Origin: Hypericum androsaemum
Taxonomy: Eukaryota; Streptophyta; Magnoliopsida; Malpighiales; Hypericaceae
Assembly: GCA_963995505.1 (NCBI GenBank)
Contig: OZ023182.1
Span: forward strand, 16,157,619 to 16,221,618
DNA: 64,000 nucleotides
Reading direction: 5' to 3'
Shown here: positions 45,018 through 57,354 of the stretch, one piece after another
Layout: each line of letters starts with the position of its first letter
Numbering within the stretch: the first letter of the stretch is position 1
Made by a program: the position numbers and the translations under genes
Notes under the pieces: model-generated
Seen by the model: the letters and a program-made list of their open reading frames with translations, nothing else
Databases searched by the model: none
Told to the model about the DNA's origin: nothing

Positions 45018-46919
45018 AGCTCCTCGCCACGGCCTCGAATATTTTATTATTTTTTAGTTACACTTATCACAATGTTATTCGTATAAATAGATTTTTCGGA
45101 TATTATTTGTGTGGTTATAAAATTGAAGTTATCTTTAACAATAAAAATTTTGTATTTTTCAAATTTCTATAAATAGAGCCTAATATTGACATATTTTGAT
45201 ACACAATTTTGTATTCCAACTTTGGACGCTAGTAACTCGGTCGAATATTGACTTCAAACATATTTTTGACATTCTTGCACTCCGAATTTGGAGAAATCAT
45301 GAACTAAAAAGTTATTTAATTATAATTTTATTCTTGTTATAATTATGGAATAATTATTTTCGTATATTTATTATAATTTTGATATAAACAAAAAATGATA
45401 GTAGATAATATCTGGATGAGAGAAAAATTAATTATTTATTGTGTGACTAGGTTGGGGTGGGTTGTGATAGTGGGTGGAAAATATTTAATTGGGTTGAATT
45501 GGATGTGAATGATAGAGAAATTAATTATTTATTTTGTGACCTAAGTTGAGTTGGGTTGTGCTAGTGGATAGTCTAAGTTTCTAACAGTGAGCCCTACTCC
45601 AGAATATTTTTCACTTATTACATATTGATATTTCACATCATTAATATTTTGTATATTTCTCTAAAACAAATATTTTCACATATGATGAAATATAATTTGG
45701 ACAATAGTATAACGACTCAGCGTCACGATCAAATTTATTAAAGGGCTATCTTCTTCTTTTTAAACTGTCGAATTAAGGGCTATCGTCTTCTGTTGTCCTT
45801 AAAATATTACGAGGAATTCTCGAATCTAACCTAAGAACTCGTCCTTAATTTCACGACTTCCTCCCAACAGATAGGACAAAGTACATTCGATATAATAACA
45901 CATGACGTACGATATTTGAACAGAAGTCTAGGTTCAAACTTAGATAGGATAATTTATTTTTTCAAATATTTTACCCAACTCAAATTTGGATTAGTTGGTC
46001 GACTTAATGTCTGTATAACAAATAGTATTAAAAAAATCTTTCTATCATCATGATTACGTAGATCTACATCACTCCCAAACTTTTAGAGGAACTTAGTGAG
46101 CTATCAATTAATACCCCTGCCCTTTCTAAACTCCCCTAAAAAAATTATTACCCCCATGATTTCTTTTCTATCGCCAAATGATGCGCTTATGATTAGCTAA
46201 ATAACTTGTATGCAACGCGAATGAACTTATCTTGATAAATATCATTAGTGGTTCTTAGTGAGTATTGCAAAGTAGCTAAGTTTGAGTGACTGATAGTAAA
46301 TTATCAGTGACCAATTAATAATTTTCCTATCACCCTTTATTTGAGTAAATGTTATCAGACAGCAAAGGTTATTTTCTGCCCATGGAAGAAGCAACCAGGC
46401 TCATGAATTGTGCCTTTTTGGTCCTTTTTCTTCCATGTGATCATAACTTACAATGTCTCACATATCTTATGTCATGCTGATCATAAATATACTCTAACTC
46501 CAAAATAACGTTAGGACAAGTGGATGGTTTCAATAATTAGGAGAACACTTTGGAGACAATGAAGCATATTTTACCTAATAACTGTATATAAATTATTGGT
46601 GTAATGCACTCGTGTACTCTACTCGTGTACATTTGGACGTATTTTTTGGTGGGCATCGAAATTTTACGTATAAAAAAAACTCCAAAATAACAAATTACTT
46701 CTTCATTGGCCTAATCACCAGGGCCTAAACCCGAGCGTAGACTTCGATGGTTCTACTTCTGCTCCTAACAAATATCTGGTAAATGAACGAGGACAATGGT
46801 GAGACAATGCACATGGTCAAACAAGAGGCAATATGTCTGGTTCTGGTGTGTAATGTAACTAATAAGTACCAGAATGTAACTAGGATATAACTTATGAAGG
46901 AATAGCACCTGATATCTTA
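45018..46919. other. unassigned AT-rich sequence, no gene seen
   Basis: No open frame of useful length, no repeat structure and no element ends recognised. Confidence 0.4.
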
Positions 46920-46920
46920 T

Positions 46921-47030
46921 TTTTTCATAAGTAGATTGTATTTACTAAGAAAAAAATATCTATCACAATAGCAAGTAATTATACTTACTATTTGTTATAC
47001 TCGTTAATACTTGTATGCACATATTTCCTA
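46921..47030. repeat. short dispersed repeat
   Basis: ATAAGTAGATTGTATTTACT to CTATTTGTTATACTCGTTAA, the same family as the segment in the lipase introns and near 36510-36600. Origin not identified. Confidence 0.5.
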
Positions 47031-47209
47031 AAGAAACAAAACTGTGCTAATGCATCCATTTCTAATTAAATGTCACATCTTTATTACCTTTCTCCTAAAT
47101 CTCGAATTTGCCTACGGCCATTACCATACACAGTCGCCATGATATAGTAGGCTTGTAAACTAAGACATAATATATATGTTATGAGGAACCCAGACGAATT
47201 GTAAAAAAC

Positions 47210-47958
47210 TGAGGGATTCGACGCGTAATTAACGAGTAATTACGTGTTAAATCCATTTAATTAATAAACTAATTCGTTAATAATAAATCACTTACTTGTT
47301 GAAGCAAGAGGTCCACAGGTTCGGGTCCACAATGTCTTCGTGCTAGTCGAATTACGATCACGTTTTAACGGATTCGTAATTGATTTTTACGAGATTTCCT
47401 CTATAGAAAATCTGATCAAAATTCAGGAACTAATCCAGAATTTTTCCTATTGAGTGGTTATGGGCAAACTTACTAATTGGTTTAGCCAGATTTTCCCTTT
47501 TATAGGGAAATCCGGCACACCAAAACGCGCCACGTGGTACTACTGGACCATATGGCGCGCCACATGGTACTTCGGAACGCATGTCCGCCACGTGGTTGTG
47601 GGCAAACTTACTAATTGGTCCTGCCAGATTTTCCCTTTTATAGGGAAATCCGGCACACCATAACGCGCCACGTGGTACTACTGGACCACATGCCGCGCCA
47701 CGTGGCACTTCAGACCGCATGTCCGCTACGTGGCGTGACACGTGGCACTGCGGACCGCATGTCCGCCACGTGGCACCACGTCAGCACGCCACCTTTGGCG
47801 GCAACTGCGTCCGCGCCACATCATGCTGATGTGGCGCCTACGTGGTATCGGGACGGTCAACGCGGGTTGACCAGCCCATCCAACCCAACTTATGGGCCTG
47901 ATGGGCCTGGGCCCAATCAGGCACAATAATAATTGCCTGATGGGCCCAAGGTCCAACA
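47210..47958 (-). repeat. 3' LTR of Copia 2, with internal duplication and G-boxes
   Basis: 749 bp, against 588 bp for the partner. The excess is a direct duplication of about 140 bp or more: GGGCAAACTTACTAATTGGT to GCCACGTGG occurs at about 47461 and again at about 47601. It carries six CACGTG cores (47531, 47589, 47669, 47699, 47739, 47767), most within CCACGTGG. Confidence 0.9.
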
Positions 47959-47968
47959 TCTCCCACTC
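47959..47968 (-). other. Copia 2 polypurine tract
   Basis: The reverse strand reads GAGTGGGAGA directly before the 3' LTR start TGTTGGACC. Confidence 0.8.
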
Positions 47969-48900
47969 AATTATTATTAACCTTGATCAACAGTTATCAA
48001 ATTTCTTTAAAGGATTTCGTGTGACCAGTACACGTCGAGTATGTCAAGCCAAATTCAAGAGCACGGACACTCAGGCTACTTGAATAATAGCATCTCGACA
48101 ACCTTCTTGTATAATGTATGATATTACCCCAGGACTCATGTCACATTCTATTGTTCACATCAGTGATTTTAAACAATTATATTCGGGTTCACTATTGTAC
48201 TTTTTAATACAATTGGTGCACCTGAACCACGAAACTCAGAATGTGATGAACAGAGTTCCTACTCCCTTAACTATATTCTTTTCATAATGATACAGCCTGC
48301 TTTTCTGGTCAGCCCTGCCAAGTCGAATCGCTATGCCATAACCTTTTCATAAATTTTTCAAGCTAGCAGCACTGGATCATACTTCCAGAATACGTTTAGG
48401 ATCTTAAGGGTAGGTTTCGGGAATTACAGTTCTCGAAAATTGGTCTCACACCAGGGATTGTGAAATCACTCAATATTTTCATCCCATCCAGTGGTCGAGT
48501 AGCACACATGATACTGATCACGTGTTACAGTGTATTTTCCTTTTTAAAGGAACACATGTCATTTAACACCATACTAGAGTATTAGCCTTAGCTTAACTCT
48601 AGGCTAATAGGACAGACAGTATGATAAGTTCTACTTATATCTTATCATATGGATTGTAGAAAATCTAAATGCAGCAACTTATTCCTGCATCCCATAAGGA
48701 AACTTGCTCTTGAGCAAGACAACATTCCGTCATAGGACATGCACTTATGAATGTCCAATAACTGCCTCATCTCATCTAGGAATCAACTTCTTGACTCCCA
48801 CTGAGGTAAACACCCGTGTGAGTGGGCTACTTCTCTGTCCGACATATTTAATATTTAACTCATATTGCCAAACAAAACTTCTTTATTCCAACTAATTAGA
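47969..48900 (-). other. Copia 2 sequence between RNase H and the 3' LTR
   Basis: About 930 bp with no long frame on the element strand and no env-like region. Unusually long for a Copia 3' untranslated part. Confidence 0.5.
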
Positions 48901-51900
48901 TTACAAATAAAACTGTCGTAAACTCAGTGACTTAACATGTCTCTCGAACACTTCTCGAGGTAATGCTTTAGTCATTGGATCTGCGGCCATATCTCGTGTA
49001 GATATGTGTTTCATACACAGTTCTTTATATTTTATTAAATTTCTAACAAAGTAAAATTTAATATCTATATGCTTAGCTCTGCTATGGAATCTAGGATCCT
49101 TAGCATATGCTATAGCTGCCTGGTTGTCACATAATAGACTCACGGGCTCTGTCGAGTTGATCAGAGAGAGATGGATTAAGAATCTCTTCAACCATACCAC
49201 TTCTTGTGCAGCATGATCTGAAGCTACATATTCTGCTTCCATTGTTGACAGGGATACACATGTTTGCTTCTTACTGCTCTATGAAATAGCACCCCCGTTC
49301 AACAAGAAAACAAATCAAGATGTAGACTTTTTCTTATCTACATCACCTCCCCAATCAGCATCAGTATAGCCACTCAATATCAGGTCACGGCCTTGATAGC
49401 ACAAGGAGTATTCTGCAGTAGTGTTCAAATATTTCAAAATCTTTTTGACAGCCTTCCAGTGAGCACTGCCTGGATCAGACTGATATTTGCTTGCTATCCC
49501 AACAGCATAGCAAATATCAGGTCTAGTACATAACATTGCGTACACCAGGCATCCAACTGCATTGGCATAAGGAATCTTCTTCATGTCCCCACGTTGTTTA
49601 GCAATTTTTGGGCACATGTCCTTACCCAAATTATGACCTTTAACTAATGGGACATACTTGGGGTTACTGTGATCACAATTGAAACATTCTACTACTTTGC
49701 GAATATATGTCTCTTGTGAAAGAGACACTATTTTTTTCGAACGATTCTTCAAAATCTTAACTCCGAGTATGTAATCCGCTTCACCCATGTCTTTCATTTC
49801 AAAGTTGGGAAGATAACCAATCTTTGATTTCGACAATAAATCCCATGTCATTTCCAGCTAAAAGTATGTCATCAATATATAAGGTGATGATAACAAACTT
49901 CTTTCCTGATCGCTTAACATACACGCAGTGATCTTCGTCTATCATTATAAAATCATGCTGCATGATCGTATTATGAAAGCGAATATACCACTGTCTAGAC
50001 GACTGCTTAAGGCCATAAATTGATCTATTCAATTTGCAAACTTTGTGTTCGCAGTCTTTTTGAATGTAGCCCTCAGGCTGAATCATGTAGATTTCTTCAT
50101 CCAACTCTCAATGGAGAAAAGTAGTCTTTACATCCATTTGATGTAATTCTAGATTCATGTTAGCAACCATAGCTAAAATGACCCTAATTGACGTAAATCT
50201 AACAACAGGTGCAAAAGTCTCCTCGTAGTCTATCCCAGCCTGTTGTTTAAACCCTTGGGCAACCAAACGCGCTTTGTATCTTTCGATACTGCCATCTGCA
50301 TTTCGCTTGATTTTGAGAATTCACTTATTCTCAATTGCCCTATGCCCCTTAGGTAGGTCAACCAGATCCCAAACCTGATTTTTGATCATAGAAGACATTT
50401 CTTCTTCCATTGCATTCATCCATTCATTTCGTTTTGGAGATGACAAAACTCCAGATACATTATTTGGTTCATCTTCATCCTGCAGGATGGCCAGAAAAAT
50501 TTATTTGGACTACCAAATTTATTTAGTGATACCAAGAACGCATTAGCCTCGCCTTCGATGTCAAATCATCGGCGTGGTATGCTAGTTCTGCTAGACCTAC
50601 GATATTCCCGGTTTTGATAAACATCTCTCATATATTCATCATATCCAGGAATCGTACTCCCACTGGGTGGAAATACCGTACTCCCACTGGAATAAGGAAT
50701 TACCTCCCTTTCAGGACTCAGATCACAACCTTCCAGATCATTTTGAGTTAGAAAATCTCTATATTCCTCCTCAATTCTCCCACTTGGAAGAAGTGATCCA
50801 GATGACTCTGGTTCATTTGTCTCATAAAGGGTAAGGTCATCACTAACCTTTCCCAACTTTGGAAATTTATTTTCCAAAAATGTGACATCGCGTGATTCAA
50901 ATTCTGTTACATGTCTATTGTCCAGTTCACCCACGAACACGTACCCTTTAGATACCTCTGGGTATCTTATAAAGATACTTTTTCTACCTCTCGGTCCTAG
51001 TTTACCGAAAGTACTTGAGGTAGAATAGACATAGGACGCACACCCCCATGGCTTAAAATAGGATAAATCGGGCTTCCGGTCTGTCCACATTTCGTAAGTA
51101 GTGGCTGTAACAGACTTAGAGGGAACACGGTTTAGAACGTATACGGCAGTCAGGAGCGCATCTCCATAGAATGATATAGGCAAACTTGCCTCTGCCATCA
51201 TCGATCTAACCATATCAAGAAGGGTTCTATTCCTTCTTTCAGCAACTCCGTTTTGCTGGGGTGTATAAGGAATGGACAACTGATGTTCAATCCCTTTTTC
51301 AATGCATAGAGCTTTGTACTCATCAGAAAGATATTTACGGCCACGATCAGTTCGTAAGGCCTTTATCTTTCTATCCTTCTGATTCACAACAAAACTCATG
51401 TATGTCATGAAGCAGTTTAAGGCTTCAGACTTGTGAGAAATCAGGTATATCAGACCATATCTAGTATAGTCGTCAATGAAGGTGATGAAGTAATATGCTA
51501 CATCCCTTGCCCTCACGTTCATTGGACTACATATGTCAGAATAGACTAATTGTAGTAGAAATTTGGCTCTAGCCCCAGTACCGAAAGGTTTCCTAGTGCT
51601 TTTCCCTTCTAGACAGGATACGCATCTGGGTAATATAGATTTCTCTATATTTCCCAACAGTCCTGCCTTAGCTAGACAGTTTAAACGATCCTGACCGATG
51701 TAGCCAAGTCTAGAATGCCATAGTTTAATATCATCCTCTGATGAGTTTGAACTAGTGACAAAGGAAATACTTTCACAAGGATCAATATCCAGAATCAAAA
51801 AACCTTCCGATATATACCCAAGGCCAAAATATGTATCATCCAAAAATAATATAACGGTGTCGTCCTCAAACGACAACCGAAAACCTAAAGACATTAAGGC

Positions 51901-53043
51901 CGAAACTGAGATCAGGTTCCTTCGAATGTCTGGAGCAAACAATACATCGTGTAAAAGAAGAGCACGACCACCACAAAGGTGTAATCTATAAGTGCCCAGT
52001 CCTTTCACATCCACACATGAGTTGTTACCAACAAAAATAGTTTTTGCTCCAGCCGGCAACTGCCTGTATTCAACGAACGAACTACGGTCTCTAGCTATGT
52101 GGTCTGTCGCTCCTGAATCAATCACCCACATAGAATGTGACTCAGTTAGAAGGGTACAAGAGGATACACATAACTTACTCACACTTGAGTTTAGATGTAC
52201 CTGCTTGGGCATCTTGCAATCTTTTGCAAAATGTCCCTTCTGTTGACAGTTAAAACATTTTACTTTTGAAATGTTAAACCGCTTGTTCTTTTTAGCCTTA
52301 GAGCCATCCAACTTGGTTCCATGGTTTTCAGCCTTTGGAGTTTGTTTACACTTACCCTTCCCTTTACTTTTCTTCTTTTTCCCACCACTCCCAGTCGAAT
52401 ATATCGAATGGGCTTCAGGGTGGGATTTCATAGCTAGGAGGCGATCTTCCTCCAGCTCAAGGTGTCTGGCAACATCATCAAATGTTACCAAATGATCGGA
52501 ATGGGTAAGATTCATCTTCATCTGTTCCCAACTTGGTGGTAGAGAACGGATGACAGCTTGAATGTGCTACTCGTTGCTAAGTATATGACCAACCTCTGCT
52601 AGTTCACTGATCATATTGGACATCACTCTCAAGTGTTTCCTCATGGGAACCTCCGGACGCTTTTTAAAGGTGTCAAACCTTATGGTTATAGCACGCAGCT
52701 TTGACACTGAAAGCTTTCCGAATTTTTGTTTGAGAGCATCCCATAACTCTTTCGCGTTGTCATGCACGCGAAATTATCGGGTGATATCATGCATCATTGA
52801 ACTTAGCAAAATCAATCGAGCAGTAGTGTTCTTTCTTTTCCAAATAACATAAGCTTCTTTGTCTCGCTTATGTTGAGCAGTTGTGCCTTCTTCAGGCTCA
52901 TCCATTATCACACGTATGTGCTCCAGAACCTCTTGTTCCTCAAGCACATATTAGATTTTCATGCTCCAATTCTCATAGTTTTCACCGTTGAGTTTTAACT
53001 CACGGTTTAGCTCAGCTATGATGGATCTAGAAGCAATTGACAT
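48901..53043 (-). pseudogene. Copia 2 gag-pol, decayed
   Basis: Gag starts at ATG 53043 (MSIASRSIIAELNRELKLNG). One phase runs from there to 50566 with in-frame stops after SMKI, at HDITR and at TAG 52569-52567. It holds NAKELWDALKQKFG (gag), the knuckle CFNCQQKGHFAKDC, the protease motif DSGATDH (about 52115), the integrase zinc region (WHSRLGYIGQDRL...CVSCLEGKS), YSDICSPM and YTPQQNGVAERRNRTLLD. After a stop at 50566, RT continues in pieces at 50104-49799 (LYIDDILLAGND) and 49851-49315 (GCLVYAMLCTRPDI). RNase H ends at 48901 (CDNQAAIAYAKDPRFH). The element cannot encode a complete polyprotein. Confidence 0.92.
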
Positions 53044-53415
53044 ATCTATAGGAATTTTTTAATATGAGAACATATTAGAATTTGATTTGGCAATATGATT
53101 CAATTTACTAATCACTCATAACTTTTAACGATATAAAGTCCTTAATTAATCTCAAAATCGAAGTGGGTCGCGGGCATGCTTCCCCTTACCATTCAAGTAT
53201 TAATCTTAAACTTCAACCATTTAAAGTTCATCGATAGTAAACTCAAGTGGAAGCAATTAAACAAACATCTTTATTTAATTACATGTTTGACACATATATT
53301 TGTACACTCTGAGTGTGCTCGTACATGCACAAAAACTCAGACAAGGTCTCAACCTATTGTACAAAACCCCCAAAAATAACATATGTACATGGGGACAGTT
53401 AAACATAACATGTAA

Positions 53416-53970
53416 TCACACAGGGATCGGATGTCCAGGCGATCCGGTAGGAGAATCCAGATACATATCTGGATCCGGGTCCGAGGACGGTCCGGTGGAA
53501 AGTTCCAAGTTCACCGCCGGAACCGGGATCGATTCCATAATCCAGATGATAAGAAGCAGAGAAAAACTATAATAGTATTCCTTAGCGAGATAGCGGTTCA
53601 AAATCAAACCGCTTCGCAGCTCCAGAACAGGAGAATGTATCATTTCTCTGCGAAGACCCCTCTCCTCAAGATAGTGGATCAAACCATAGAGTGCATCTCT
53701 ATGGGTATTGAACTCAGGCTCTGAGAAGACACGCATATCTTCACAGATTTTTAGCGTGACCAGGAGGTGTTGAAACATGGAGGGCCAGTCCTCTCCATGA
53801 TCATACCCTCCGGCCCAGGTGCAGTCTTGCATCTCCCGGTGAACAGCCTCGATGTGCTCAACGATAGCATACATGTCATCCTTAGGCACACGCAGCGGTA
53901 AACGGTGCTTCAGAACCTTTTGTCGAAGTTCTGTTGCACAGAAGTTCAGATACCTTCCTCCAGTAGCCAT
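53416..53970 (-). CDS. extra frame in the Copia 2 leader, function unknown
   Basis: A 184-codon open frame from ATG 53970, on the element strand, between the 5' LTR and gag. It begins MATGGRYLNFCATELRQKVL and is charged through the middle (EHIEAVHREMQDCTW, YLEERGLRREMIH). A hydrophobic stretch follows (YYYSFSLLLIIWI, about residues 134-146), then a Pro/Ser/Asp-rich tail. I recognise no domain. It is intact although gag-pol carries several stops. Additional frames between LTR and gag are known in some plant LTR elements, mainly Ty3 types; this could be such a gene, captured host sequence, or chance. Confidence 0.45.
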   Translation of the reverse strand: MATGGRYLNFCATELRQKVLKHRLPLRVPKDDMYAIVEHIEAVHREMQDCTWAGGYDHGEDWPSMFQHLLVTLKICEDMRVFSEPEFNTHRDALYGLIHYLEERGLRREMIHSPVLELRSGLILNRYLAKEYYYSFSLLLIIWIMESIPVPAVNLELSTGPSSDPDPDMYLDSPTGSPGHPIPV

Positions 53971-53991
53971 CAAATCTTGCAACAATTGCAA

Positions 53992-55136
53992 TTCAATTTC
54001 GGGTTAATTCTCATATTCTCCCAAAATAGGATTGAAAAACTCATTTTTCAATCTTTTGATGATCATACTATGGATTAATTCATGTTTTAGTTAAATTTAA
54101 CATATCTCGGAACTCGTTCCAAAATATTTTCTTTTTAAGTTTATTAAAAATATCGTTATAATTTTAATAAACCTAATTGACAAAAATTTCTCAAAATTTT
54201 TATCAATTTATTGAATTTTAATTGAATAAAAATTGATTTTATCCAATTAAAAGAGAAAAAACTCAATAATTTAAGTCCAATTTTGACTTAAGTCAAAATT
54301 GATCGTCAATCGGGTTAGGTCGAACCAAGAAACCAGGCCAATTCATCCAGTTTTTTGATTTTCTTAACCCGGGTATAAATATTTTCGAGAAAAATTGTGA
54401 AATTACGATTTTGCCCCTCGCATATTTCCCCTTTACTTTCTCTCTCTTCTCCCGCGATCGGCGGAAAAACCGACCACCGCTCCTCCTACGACCGACGTGT
54501 AACGGCGGCGTACCAACGGCCGAGACCGGTCGCGTTTGACTCATCGCGGCCTCGCGAGCACGTCCATAGCAGCCTCGCGGGCTGACGTACGGCCGTTCTC
54601 CGTCGCGATCGTCTTCTTCGTTCCGCACCTCTCTGTCGTCGTCGGCTTCAATCTCGCGATTCCGGTGACGTCGATCCACAAACGTGGTATCGGTACGTCG
54701 AGGGGAAGCCGGAGAATCGATTATCGTCGATCTACGGCATCGAAATCATCGGATTTCCAACGAAATCGACGAAATTCGATTTGGGGAAAATCGCCCCCAA
54801 ATCGCCCGATTAGGGTTTTGTTGATTTGGGGATTTTTGGGCAAATTTGTAATTAATTCCCAAGTTTTTCAAAAATTACACCGAAGTCTATGACACGCAGG
54901 TGCCACGTCAGCGGTTAAATATCTGATTGGTACCTTAAGATTTTGCGCGTGCGCGAATTTGCCCGCGCGGTTAGGCAAAATTTAATTTAGTCCCGCTGGT
55001 TCTAAATTAATTATATTAAAGTCCAACAGATTATGATTTTCAATAAAATCACAATTAATACGATTTTTAACCCAAAATATCACATAATTATTTGAATTAA
55101 AACATCATATTATCATCAAAACATGGTTTCAACCAT
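53992..55136 (-). other. Copia 2 leader, non-coding part
   Basis: Part of the element leader between primer site and the extra frame. A GC-rich, CG-containing block at about 54400-54760 contrasts with the AT-rich remainder. A 128-codon open stretch (54679-54293) begins only at GTG and is Arg-rich; I do not call it. Confidence 0.55.
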
Positions 55137-55148
55137 GCTCTCATACCA
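55137..55148 (-). other. Copia 2 primer binding site
   Basis: The reverse strand reads TGGTATGAGAGC, 11 of 12 matches to the initiator tRNA-Met complement, two bases after the 5' LTR. Confidence 0.8.
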
Positions 55149-55150
55149 AT

Positions 55151-55738
55151 TGACGGATTCGATGCGTAATTAATGAGTAATTATGTATTAAACTCGTTTA
55201 ATTAACAAACTAATTCGTTAATAATAAATCACTTACTTGTTGAAGCAAGAGGTCCACAGGTTCGGGTCCACAATGTCTTCGTGCTAGTCGAATTACAATC
55301 ACGTTTTAACGGATTCGTAATTGATTTTCACGAGATGTTCTCTATAGAAAATCTGATCAAAATTCAGGAACTAATCCAGAATTTTTCCTTTCTTATTGAG
55401 TGGTTGTGGGCAAACTTACTAATTGGTCCAGCCTGATTTTCCCTTTTATAGGAAAACCCGGCACACCAAAACGCACCACATGGCACCACCGGACCACATA
55501 GCACGCCACGTGGCACTTCGGGCCGCATGTCCGCCACGTGGCGCCACGTCAGCGTGCCACATGGACCGCCACCTTTGGCGGCAACTGCGTCATCGCCACA
55601 TCACGCTGACGTGGCGCCTACGTGGCATCAGGCCGATCAACGCGGGTTGACCGGCTCATCCAACCTAACTTATGGGCCTAATGGGCCTGGGCCCAATCAG
55701 ACATAATAATAATTGCCTGATGGGCCAAAGGTCAAACA
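55151..55738 (-). repeat. 5' LTR of Copia 2
   Basis: 588 bp; on the element strand it begins TGTTTGACC and ends GAATCCGTCA. It carries two CACGTG cores (55507, 55535) and lacks the duplication seen in the other LTR. Confidence 0.9.
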
Positions 55739-55743
55739 AAAAC

Positions 55744-57267
55744 ATATATGAATCGACAAAAAAATAATTAAAAAAGTTCTGATTTTCGTATGTTATATAA
55801 CATTGCGTATACGACCCAAAGACGATTGATGTATACCCCACAAGGTCTCAAAGACCGACCAATCATATTCATATTACTGACGTGAACATCATACAAGGCT
55901 GATGATAAACACATGGAGTAATAGAAATAGTTTTGTTCATGTCGATGAATGAATTTGCACTTGAAACAGAGAGGAACAGTCTTTTTCTACGGTGGTTTTC
56001 TCCACCGTATTTTGCTACAATATAGTTTTAGCGACGATGATGGTCGCAATTTCGAGAAAAAAAAAAGTTTTACACTACTTAAGCTTTGTCCGTACGCATT
56101 TTGGGCACCGACAACGCGCGTGGCACTCGCTAAGCTTATTGACGCTTAAAACATCCGCACGTTGGATTCCTAACTGTAGAACAGATTGTTGACCACCTCC
56201 CGAGCCCGGTTTCAAGATGTCTTCAAGAGGCAAAGTTGTTGATCTTTTATTGGCTTCCCGTTCTCCGAGGTCTAATTCAAACGTTACTACTATCTTACCC
56301 AGACATTCTCAATGTCGGAGGCCAGGACAGCTCTCGACTCAAATCCTAAGCACCGGAAGCATTTCTTTACCTATTTTATCGAAATTTGTATGAACTTTGA
56401 TTTCAAAAATGTACAATAAAAAAAAGTTGTGCGATGACAACAATGACCACGACATCGACTTGTTAAAATTTACGTATCCAATCTAAAACATTAAAACAAT
56501 ATGTTAATGAATTTTTCACATTTATAAACAAGTCTATTACTTTTACATTAAGTAATCTAAAGTTCTTGACACATATTTTCATAAAATTTTCTCCAGTGCT
56601 CTTTTTTCCAGAAATATGTGTTTTAGTTCGCTTGTAGCATAAATTTAGTTACTTGTAGCATAGATTTTGTATGTCTCGTAAGATTTTCAATTTTAACTTG
56701 CAACATCGTTTAAGAGGATCCGAAAAATTACGTAATGGTCTCGCTATATCAAGTAATGGTTTATTTAACACATGAAACATATTACAGAAATAAGCAAAGT
56801 CGTAGTTATTTGAACAGAGTTAATGGCCAAATTAAGCGTGATAAATAAGAAGGGAATAACATGTAGAATCAAATATTTTGAGTTCGAATTTCTAAAATTT
56901 TATAAACCGTATATTATCATATTCTATTATTCAACTCATTTTTTTTTAACTTAATTAGTCGAACACAAAATAAAAACTTTATTGACCCACCCACGGTCCT
57001 AGAGTCATCCCTCTCTCTAAAGACAACTCAGTCCAAGTGGGAGGAGGTGGTGAAGTGGTAGAAGCCAGCTAATACGATTGGGACATAGACTTCGCACCAA
57101 CCCATTCTCCCCCTCTCTTCTATTCATTCACTTCTCTATTCCCATTCCACTTCCACCATCACCACGACATTTATAAAATTTGGACTTTGGACCCGAATTC
57201 AAATATATAATATTCGATCAGTTTATTTTAGTATTTAAATACCATATCGAGTATTCTTATAACAGTC
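55744..57267. other. intergenic region upstream of the pectin methylesterase
   Basis: No gene or element recognised. Two short overlapping frames near 55949-56192 have no supporting features. Confidence 0.4.
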
Positions 57268-57275
57268 TATATAAG
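57268..57275 (+). promoter_or_regulatory. TATA box of the pectin methylesterase gene
   Basis: TATATAAG in AGTCTATATAAGCACAG, 80 nt before the ATG. A start about 30 nt downstream would leave a 5' leader of roughly 50 nt. Confidence 0.75.
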
Positions 57276-57354
57276 CACAGACTTCCAGGTCCTCTCTCAG
57301 CTCTTACTTCCACATTACTAACATAAAACCAAATTCGAATTTGGATTAACCGAA

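Larger units (their letters stand above)
47210..55738 (-). mobile_element. Copia LTR retrotransposon 2 (8.5 kb, reverse strand)
   Basis: A 5-bp target duplication AAAAC (47205-47209 and 55739-55743) flanks an element with LTRs at 47210-47958 (3') and 55151-55738 (5'). In element order: primer site near 55148, a ~2.1-kb leader with an extra frame, gag, protease, integrase, RT, RNase H, a ~930-bp 3' untranslated part and a polypurine tract. Integrase before RT defines Copia. Several in-frame stops and a frameshift in RT make it non-autonomous. Confidence 0.95.

Noticed and set aside
54293..54679. Arg-rich 128-codon frame in the Copia leader
   Set aside because: Begins at GTG, lies in a GC-rich leader block, and has no family features.
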